22,093 nucleotides of DNA from Muribaculaceae bacterium (GTDB lineage Bacteria; Bacteroidota; Bacteroidia; Bacteroidales; Muribaculaceae), in the NCBI GenBank assembly GCA_029057255.1, contig JAICZO010000148.1, positions 1 through 22,093 on the forward strand, read 5' to 3'. The notes beneath the pieces were generated by a model. That model ran no database searches. It saw only the letters and a list, made by a program, of their open reading frames with translations, and was not told the origin of the DNA. The position numbers were made by a program, and so were the translations under genes. Position 1 is the stretch's first letter; each line of letters starts with the position of its first letter. This document shows, piece after piece, positions 18,048 through 22,093 of the stretch.

Positions 18048-18849
18048 GAACCCGGCAAGATACCGCCTTGACTTCATAAAGGAAAACACCTTCAACCGAG
18101 TATGGAGCCTGCGCATGACACGCACCAAGGTGACTCTCGTTACCGCCGCCGTCGTGGCGGGCGGTGCGGCGCTGCTGTGGGTGATAATGGCATATACGCC
18201 GATGCGCACGCTGCTGCCCGGCAGCCTCCGCGGCGACCTGCGGGCACAGTATCTCGAGATGGCGCTGCGCCTTGACAGCCTCGAGCAGAAGGCGAGAATC
18301 AACGACGCATATCTGGCAGGCATCGTGGCCGTCGTGACCGACTCTCTGCCCGAAGACTCGGCCATGCGGCGCGCAGCCGAGACTATTATCGCGTCGGACT
18401 CGCTGCTGGCCTCCACCGAGGCCGAGCGCCGCTTCGTGCAGTCGTATCAGGAGGAGGAGCGCTTCAACCTGTCGGTGCTCGCCCCCATCGCCGCCGAAGG
18501 CATGATATTCGGCCGCCCTGTGGCCGCGGCCTCGCAGGCCGTGCTCTCGACCGAGAGCGTGCCCGCGCTGATTATCTCGGCCGGGCGCTCGGTGCCTGTC
18601 ACGGCCGTCTACCGCGGCACCGTCGTGGGCGTGAGCGTCAACACCGACGGGCGATATACCGTAATGATACAGCACCCCAACGACTTTGTCAGCGTATACT
18701 CCGGCATAGGCGAAGTGCTCACACAGAAAGGACGCAAGCTCGCCGGAGGACAGAGCATAGGCCTCACTCCCGCTAAAGGCAACATCGCCTTCGAGCTGTG
18801 GCACAACGGCACGGCACTCGACCCCGGCATGTATGTACCCGCACAATAG
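18031..18849 (+). CDS. Degenerate M23 (LytM-domain) family protein, membrane-anchored
   Basis: A 272-aa protein with a short cytoplasmic N-terminus (KYRLDF/FNRVW motif as in Bacteroidetes relatives) and one transmembrane helix (about 34-55). A helical, probably coiled-coil segment (about 65-140) is followed by a C-terminal LytM-like fold (about 155-270; GRSVPVTAVYRGTVVGV...AFELWHNGTALDP). Active M23 enzymes bind zinc through HxxxD and HxH. Here the first motif is missing and the HxH position reads NIAF, so peptidoglycan hydrolysis is unlikely. By analogy with EnvC and NlpD it may activate or scaffold a real hydrolase; that is inference. It overlaps the S41 gene by 17 bp and precedes vanZ by 15 bp. 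No Shine-Dalgarno is seen. Confidence 0.8.
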   Translation: MSKNYKNPARYRLDFIKENTFNRVWSLRMTRTKVTLVTAAVVAGGAALLWVIMAYTPMRTLLPGSLRGDLRAQYLEMALRLDSLEQKARINDAYLAGIVAVVTDSLPEDSAMRRAAETIIASDSLLASTEAERRFVQSYQEEERFNLSVLAPIAAEGMIFGRPVAAASQAVLSTESVPALIISAGRSVPVTAVYRGTVVGVSVNTDGRYTVMIQHPNDFVSVYSGIGEVLTQKGRKLAGGQSIGLTPAKGNIAFELWHNGTALDPGMYVPAQ

Positions 18850-18864
18850 TACCACAACAGTATT

Positions 18865-19245
18865 ATGACAAGATTCCTGCGCACATGGTGGCCTACGATG
18901 ACTGTCGTGGCCGTGATACTCTATGCCACCCTCAACAGCGACCCGGTGGCCGCCGACTCTCTGCCCCCTCTGCCGCATCTCGACAAGCTGATACATGCCG
19001 TGATGTTCGGCGGTCTGTTCTCGGCACTGTGCTTCGACCGCTACCGCTCCGGCCACCCGCTGACCCTTGCTGCCAAAGTAGCCTTCGCCCTGTGCTCGGC
19101 CCTTGCCGGAGGCCTTGACGAGCTGGCACAGTCGGCTATGGACAACGGCCGCAGCGCCGAGCTGCTTGACTTCGTCGCCGACTGCGTCGGCATCGCCGTG
19201 GCATATATGACAGCACCACCCGCCATCAGACGAGTGGTGCGTTAA
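18865..19245 (+). CDS. VanZ-family membrane protein
   Basis: A 126-aa integral membrane protein with four predicted helices (about 9-24, 43-58, 66-84, 100-116). The family signatures LDKLIHAVMFGGL (39-51) and LDELAQ followed by GRSAELLDFVADCVGI are present. VanZ itself is linked to low-level teicoplanin resistance, but chromosomal Bacteroidetes members are mostly of unknown role, so resistance should not be assumed. It is the last gene of the parC run. A terminator stem lies within its final codons, which fits a 3'-terminal position. No Shine-Dalgarno is seen. Confidence 0.85.
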   Translation: MTRFLRTWWPTMTVVAVILYATLNSDPVAADSLPPLPHLDKLIHAVMFGGLFSALCFDRYRSGHPLTLAAKVAFALCSALAGGLDELAQSAMDNGRSAELLDFVADCVGIAVAYMTAPPAIRRVVR

Positions 19246-19253
19246 GTTTTTTT
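19213..19253 (+). terminator. Intrinsic terminator of the parC operon
   Basis: GCACCAC (19213-19219) and GTGGTGC (19234-19240) form a perfect 7-bp stem with a 14-nt loop. Seven T residues follow at 19247-19253. The stem is inside the vanZ coding sequence and the T-run begins just after its stop codon. It separates this operon from the convergent tlpA-like gene. Confidence 0.7.
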
Positions 19254-19265
19254 GAGGCTCTGCGA

Positions 19266-20291
19266 TCAGCGGGCGAGCGCGGCGTCGACATCGGCGCGGA
19301 GCTCGTCGCCCTGCTTGTCGCGGCTGAGGATGGTGCCGTCAGGGCCGATGAGGAGGATGCAGGGTATGCCCGTGATGCCGTAGAGGTCGGTGGGCACAGC
19401 CTGCGCGTCGATGATGTTGGGCCAGGGCAGGCCGTGACGCTCGATGGCGCCCTTGGTGGCCTCGGGGTCGTCCCATACAGCCACGCCGACAACATCGAGC
19501 TTGCCGCTGTCCTTATACTTTGCATATATCTCCTTGAGCACCTTGGCCTGACGGATGCAGGGTCCGCACCAGCTTGCCCAGAAGTCAACGAGAGTATACT
19601 TGCCCTTGCCGGCGTAGTCGCTCAGACGTGCCACGGTGCCGTCGGGCTGACGCACCTCGAAGTCCACAAACTTCTTGCCCGGCTGTGTCGCCTCGCGCTT
19701 CTCGGCCATGGCGAGCATCTTCCTGGAGCGCTCGTAGCCTGCAAAAGAGGGATACTTGGCAAACTGCTCGCGCAGCGCCTGCGCGTCGAGCTGGCCTGCG
19801 TCGCCGTTGAGGAAGACGTAGTAGCCGAAGACATTGTCGGCGTTGGCCGTCATGGTGCTGTCAAGCATGGCGTTGTAGCGGGCGTATACGCGGTCCTTCT
19901 GCTCGTCGGTAGCCGCAGTCTCGTACTCCGAGCCTATGGCCTGGATGCGTCCTTTGAGCGCGCGCATCTCGTCGTTGAGCATCGAGCCGAAAGCGGTGCC
20001 CTCGGCAAGGTTGAACGATACCGTGCCCGGCTCGAGGATGAAGACCGGCAGGCGCTGGCCTTCGACAAGGACGCGTGCGAGGACGGGCTCGCCTGTCTCG
20101 CCCTCGAAGAGTGCGGTCTCGTTGCCGATTGTCACAGTGGCGATGGTGTCGCCCGAATCAAAGTTGACAAGGTGTGCCGGCATACCTTTGGTATCAGCGG
20201 GCACGGGAGTTATCACCTTGTAGTGTTCTGCATAAAGGCCGGTCGCGCACAGCAGAGCCAGCGCGGCCGGTATAAAACGGTTGTGTTTCAT
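19266..20291 (-). CDS. TlpA-type thiol-disulfide protein with N-terminal DUF4369-like domain
   Basis: A 341-aa exported thioredoxin-fold protein. A signal peptide covers about residues 1-21. Residues about 22-115 look like a DUF4369 beta domain and about 120-200 are helical. The thioredoxin/AhpC-TSA domain (about 205-341) has the active site WCGPC (241-245) within LVDFWASWCGPC. Its cis-proline loop is YGITGIPC (P310). An extra Cys311 directly follows the cis-proline, where Thr is usual in TlpA and ResA. It probably reduces or relays disulfides in the periplasm. The start codon is only 7 nt downstream of the hpf stop and no terminator is visible between them, so it may be read from the rpsU-xer-hpf transcript. 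No Shine-Dalgarno is seen. Confidence 0.9.
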   Translation of the reverse strand: MKHNRFIPAALALLCATGLYAEHYKVITPVPADTKGMPAHLVNFDSGDTIATVTIGNETALFEGETGEPVLARVLVEGQRLPVFILEPGTVSFNLAEGTAFGSMLNDEMRALKGRIQAIGSEYETAATDEQKDRVYARYNAMLDSTMTANADNVFGYYVFLNGDAGQLDAQALREQFAKYPSFAGYERSRKMLAMAEKREATQPGKKFVDFEVRQPDGTVARLSDYAGKGKYTLVDFWASWCGPCIRQAKVLKEIYAKYKDSGKLDVVGVAVWDDPEATKGAIERHGLPWPNIIDAQAVPTDLYGITGIPCILLIGPDGTILSRDKQGDELRADVDAALAR

Positions 20292-20298
20292 CAGTTAT

Positions 20299-20589
20299 TT
20301 ATTTCTTGTCTTTGTTTTTCTCGAGCTGACGTTCGATGGCCTCAAGAGCGAGATCGACAGCCTCCTCGAAAGAGTCAGCGACTTTGGTCGCAACTACTTC
20401 TTCCTGCGGTGCAAGAGCTTTGACCACTGCTTCCTTGTTCATGGCGGTTTCGGGCTTGACGACTCTCAGGTTGACGTCGATATCGGATATAAGGGGGTAG
20501 CGTCGTGCGAGACGGTCGCATTTCTTGTTTACGAATTCAACGAGACGGTCGGCGATTTCGAAGTGAATGGCTTGAATGTTTACATTCAT
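20299..20589 (-). CDS. hpf: Ribosome hibernation-promoting factor, short form
   Basis: A 96-aa protein of the HPF/YfiA (RaiA) family, close in length to the short E. coli HPF (95 aa). These proteins bind the decoding region of the 30S subunit and hold idle ribosomes inactive in stationary phase or starvation. The beta-alpha-beta fold is visible as MNVNIQAIHFEIADRLVEFV, a KKCDRLARRYP helix, IDVNLRVVKPE, EEVVATKVADSFEEAVDLAL and a charged C-terminal helix ending KNKDKK. There is no long-form dimerisation extension. Its start lies 12 nt after the xer stop. Unlike every other gene here it has a perfect Shine-Dalgarno (AGGAGG, 8-nt spacing). That implies translation control different from its neighbours. 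Confidence 0.93.
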   Translation of the reverse strand: MNVNIQAIHFEIADRLVEFVNKKCDRLARRYPLISDIDVNLRVVKPETAMNKEAVVKALAPQEEVVATKVADSFEEAVDLALEAIERQLEKNKDKK

Positions 20590-20597
20590 GGTAAAAT

Positions 20598-20603
20598 CCT
20601 CCT
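20598..20603 (-). promoter_or_regulatory. Perfect Shine-Dalgarno of hpf, overlapping the xer stop codon
   Basis: The minus strand reads TAGGAGGATTTTACC and then the hpf ATG. AGGAGG is 8 nt from the start codon, and its first two bases are part of the TAG stop of the recombinase gene (20602-20604). None of the other eleven starts in the window has such a sequence. In Bacteroidetes the anti-Shine-Dalgarno is known to be largely hidden on the ribosome, so this site stands out. Confidence 0.8.
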
Positions 20604-21507
20604 ATTTCTTTAGTGCACGGGGGTGTGCAAGTTTATAATTTTGTTGAAGTTCTCTGTAAGAGATATGAGTATACCGCTGTGTTGTCGCCAGAGACTCGTG
20701 TCCGAGCAGCTTCTGGACGGCGTTAAGGTCGGCGCCGTTGTTGAGCATGTCGGTGGCGAACGAGTGCCTCAGCACATGAGGCGACTTGCGGCTTGAGGCT
20801 GCCGCTGCCTGAGAGAGAGCGTCGTGGACTATCGGATAGATGAGCTGACGGTACATCGGCCTGCCGTCGGGACGGACGAAGAAGATGTCGGCTGCGGCAT
20901 CGAACGGCACTTGCTCGCGCAGAGTACGGTAGTGGCAGATCATATCGCTCAGTTCTTTTCCGAAAGGGATAATTCTTTCTTTATTACGCTTGCCGAGCAC
21001 TTTTAGTTCGCCCCCGTCGACATGTATATCGCCGTTTCTGAGCCCCGTAAGCTCGGATACGCGCATGCCTGTGGTGTACAACATCACTACTATCAGTGCG
21101 TTGCGTGCCTCGACAAAATCTTCTGAAAAAGCATCCATCATCGCTATCGTGCGCGCGGTGTCGGCCGGGGCGATGAAGACGGGCAGGGGCTTGGGGGCAC
21201 GCGGCGCTACAAGGCGCGATGTCGGATTGACCTCGAGGCCGTGATGCCGCACAAGGTAGCCGTAGAATGCCCGCAGCGCCGAGAGCTTGCGCAGGATGGT
21301 TGTCGTGGCCATGCCCTGCGAGGCCAGCGAGGCCACCCACAGGCGGAGGTCGGCGAACGATGCCTTGCGGGGGTCGTCGTCGGCGTGGCACAGCTCCGCC
21401 GTGAGAAAGCGTCTGAACTGCTCAAGGTCACGCTTATACGCCGAAACGGTGTGAGCCGAGCGTATCGTCTCACACCGTATAAAGTCGTAGAAAGCGTTGT
21501 ACAGCAT
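20602..21507 (-). CDS. xerC: Xer-family tyrosine recombinase
   Basis: A 301-aa site-specific recombinase of the XerC/XerD type, which resolves chromosome dimers at dif sites. The N-terminal SAM-like core-binding domain covers about 1-95. The catalytic domain carries all six expected residues: R149 (TGMRVSEL), K173 (LGKRNKER), H244 and R247 (HVLRHSFATDML), H270 (LLGHESL) and Y279 (TQRYTH). These positions nearly match those of E. coli XerD. The ATG at 21507 is preferred; an in-frame GTG two codons upstream (21513) would give 303 aa. XerC versus XerD cannot be settled from one sequence, so the symbol is tentative. The neighbours rpsU and hpf mark this as the conserved Bacteroidales locus and not a mobile integrase. 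A likely own promoter lies at 21542-21573. Confidence 0.9.
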   Translation of the reverse strand: MLYNAFYDFIRCETIRSAHTVSAYKRDLEQFRRFLTAELCHADDDPRKASFADLRLWVASLASQGMATTTILRKLSALRAFYGYLVRHHGLEVNPTSRLVAPRAPKPLPVFIAPADTARTIAMMDAFSEDFVEARNALIVVMLYTTGMRVSELTGLRNGDIHVDGGELKVLGKRNKERIIPFGKELSDMICHYRTLREQVPFDAAADIFFVRPDGRPMYRQLIYPIVHDALSQAAAASSRKSPHVLRHSFATDMLNNGADLNAVQKLLGHESLATTQRYTHISYRELQQNYKLAHPRALKK

Positions 21508-21541
21508 AGTCACGTGGAGCCTGTGTTAGGTAGGCATGCCA

Positions 21542-21573
21542 CGAATTTAGCGACTAAATTTGGACTATGCAAA
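21542..21573 (-). promoter_or_regulatory. Probable second promoter, before xer-hpf-tlpA
   Basis: On the minus strand TTTG (21570-21573) is followed after 20 nt by TAAATTCG (21542-21549), a 5-of-6 match to the fixed bases of TAnnTTTG. It lies between the rpsU terminator and the xer start codon, about 35 nt upstream of the ATG. It would let the recombinase, hpf and tlpA be transcribed apart from rpsU. Confidence 0.5.
21544..21560. repeat. Inverted repeat overlapping the xer promoter
   Basis: AATTTAG-CGA-CTAAATT has perfect 7-bp arms and a 3-bp centre. It covers most of the -7 box and the adjacent spacer of the predicted promoter. This is the position expected of a repressor operator. The low complexity of the sequence leaves chance possible. 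Confidence 0.45.
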
Positions 21574-21584
21574 TTTTTTGCGGC

Positions 21585-21609
21585 AAAAAACGCCGCTTTC
21601 AAAGAGCGG
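21585..21609 (-). terminator. Intrinsic terminator after rpsU
   Basis: On the minus strand CCGCT and AGCGG (21593-21609) form a 5-bp GC-rich stem. After two bases a run of six T follows (21585-21590). It begins 6 nt past the rpsU stop codon. A second short stem (GCGGC/GCCGC) overlaps the T-run. The stem is short, so read-through into xer is plausible. Confidence 0.5.
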
Positions 21610-21615
21610 GGCCTA

Positions 21616-21807
21616 TTAATCCTCGACAGCGCGGAGCTGCTGTACGTAAACCGCCTTCATCATTTTCTTGCGGTTTGTAACGGAGGGTTTCTGGAATGCC
21701 TGACGGCGACGGAGTTCTTTCACGATGCCGGTTTTTTCAAACTTACGCTTGAATTTCTTGAGTGCTCTTTCGATGAGCTCGCCTTCTTTTACTTGTACAA
21801 TAATCAT
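21616..21807 (-). CDS. rpsU: 30S ribosomal protein bS21
   Basis: A 63-aa basic protein matching bS21 in length and sequence (VKEGELIERALKKFKRKFEKTG, then ELRRRQAFQKPSVTNRKK). bS21 sits on the 30S platform near the 3' end of 16S rRNA. In studied Bacteroidetes ribosomes it helps bS6 and bS18 sequester the anti-Shine-Dalgarno. It is transcribed from a consensus promoter 44-74 nt upstream. The leader preceding the ATG (AAATTAACCACATAAT) has no Shine-Dalgarno, in contrast to the strong one reported for rpsU of Flavobacteriia. It is followed by a short terminator and then by xer, hpf and tlpA on the same strand. Confidence 0.95.
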   Translation of the reverse strand: MIIVQVKEGELIERALKKFKRKFEKTGIVKELRRRQAFQKPSVTNRKKMMKAVYVQQLRAVED

Positions 21808-21850
21808 ATTATGTGGTTAATTTTTTGATTTTGCGTTGACTTTAGCGCGG

Positions 21851-21881
21851 CAAAATTACGCTTTTTTTTTTACTTGACAAA
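21851..21881 (-). promoter_or_regulatory. Consensus promoter of rpsU
   Basis: The minus strand has TTTG (21878-21881), a 19-nt spacer and TAATTTTG (21851-21858). Both boxes match the Bacteroidetes consensus exactly. The spacer contains an uninterrupted run of ten A on this strand (21862-21871). The predicted leader is about 40 nt. Confidence 0.7.
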
Positions 21882-21930
21882 ACTTTACGCATTGTTTTTT
21901 GAGCTTCCGGGGAAAAAGCGTGGCAAAAAA

Positions 21931-22006
21931 GCCGCAAAAAAAACCAAGCCGACTTGGCTTTTGTTTAATAAGTGACTTCCTCCGGGCCGACTCCCGGCTC
22001 TGCGGC
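21931..22006 (+). promoter_or_regulatory. Potentially structured leader before the rightmost gene
   Basis: GCCGCA (21931-21936) can pair with TGCGGC (22001-22006). This stem encloses two hairpins: CCAAG/CTTGG (21944-21957) and CCGGG/CCCGG (21982-21997). Together they form a possible three-way junction. GCCGACT occurs at the tip of both inner hairpins. The first hairpin is flanked by A8 and a T-rich run, so it could also act as a terminator. No riboswitch class is recognised and no TAnnTTTG promoter is visible on this strand. Confidence 0.3.
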
Positions 22007-22049
22007 AGTCCTCATAACCCCTATTCAACCAACTTTCAACTATTTATTT

Positions 22050-22093
22050 ATGGACTGGTTACTCGAGACATTCCGAAATTATCCCTCGATACC
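22050..22093 (+). CDS. 5' end of a gene, possibly an AspT/YidE-type transporter
   Basis: An ATG opens a frame running off the window edge (MDWLLETFRNYPSI). The short amphipathic start resembles N-termini of the aspartate:alanine exchanger (AspT/YidE/YbjL) family just before their first membrane helix. Fourteen residues are too few to be sure. The upstream sequence is A/T-rich without a Shine-Dalgarno, as usual here. It is divergent from rpsU across a 242-bp gap holding the rpsU promoter and a possible structured leader. Confidence 0.4.
   Translation, partial: MDWLLETFRNYPSI

Noticed and set aside
18865..19245. VanZ-family gene as a glycopeptide resistance determinant
   Set aside because: No vanHAX or regulatory genes are nearby, and VanZ-like proteins are common core genes in this phylum, so resistance is not supported.
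20602..21507. Tyrosine recombinase as the integrase of a mobile element
   Set aside because: Its length, catalytic spacing and neighbours (rpsU, hpf) fit the housekeeping Xer protein. No attachment repeats, tRNA target or phage genes are present.

Overview
The window looks like a chromosomal segment of a GC-rich member of the Bacteroidales, most probably Muribaculaceae or a close relative. This rests on three things seen here. Promoters match the Bacteroidetes pattern TTTG-N19/20-TAnnTTTG. Shine-Dalgarno sequences are almost absent. Several protein families are largely Bacteroidetes-specific (DUF3316, DUF4369-TlpA fusions, choice-of-anchor J/FN3 proteins with type IX-like C-terminal sorting domains). 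The family-level assignment is inference. No prophage, insertion sequence, CRISPR array, tRNA or rRNA gene was found.

Left part (1-13219, minus strand): three large secreted modular proteins of 1297, 1538 and 1437 aa are read leftward from a promoter near 13189-13219. Each has a signal peptide, several FN3 domains, several choice-of-anchor J (CAJ) jelly-roll domains and a C-terminal sorting-like domain. The 1538- and 1437-aa proteins are co-linear paralogues joined by an ATGA stop/start overlap. The 1297-aa protein is a simpler CAJ-FN3 array and is separated from the pair by a strong hairpin. A perfect 12-bp hairpin closes the cluster. At the extreme left edge a further leftward promoter, with a tandem 11-bp repeat just upstream, points out of the window.

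Middle part (13349-19253, plus strand): a compact five-gene run starts with topoisomerase IV subunit A (parC). It continues with a DUF3316 protein, an S41 peptidase-like lipoprotein, a degenerate M23/LytM protein and a VanZ-family membrane protein. The genes overlap or lie within 15 bp of each other and share a terminator overlapping the vanZ 3' end. Apart from parC, all products are predicted to be envelope proteins.

Right part (19266-21881, minus strand): rpsU, a Xer tyrosine recombinase gene, hpf and a TlpA-type thiol-disulfide protein gene are read leftward. A consensus promoter precedes rpsU, and a second probable promoter lies between rpsU and xer. The set links a ribosomal protein and a ribosome hibernation factor. 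hpf is the only gene in the window with a perfect Shine-Dalgarno sequence. At the far right a gene begins on the plus strand (22050 onward) behind a potentially structured leader.

No complete new defence or mobile system is visible. The most interesting points are the isolated Shine-Dalgarno of hpf beside rpsU, a possible sliding-clamp-binding motif at the ParC C-terminus, CAJ domains nested inside FN3 domains in both paralogues, and several unassigned promoter-proximal repeats and dyads.
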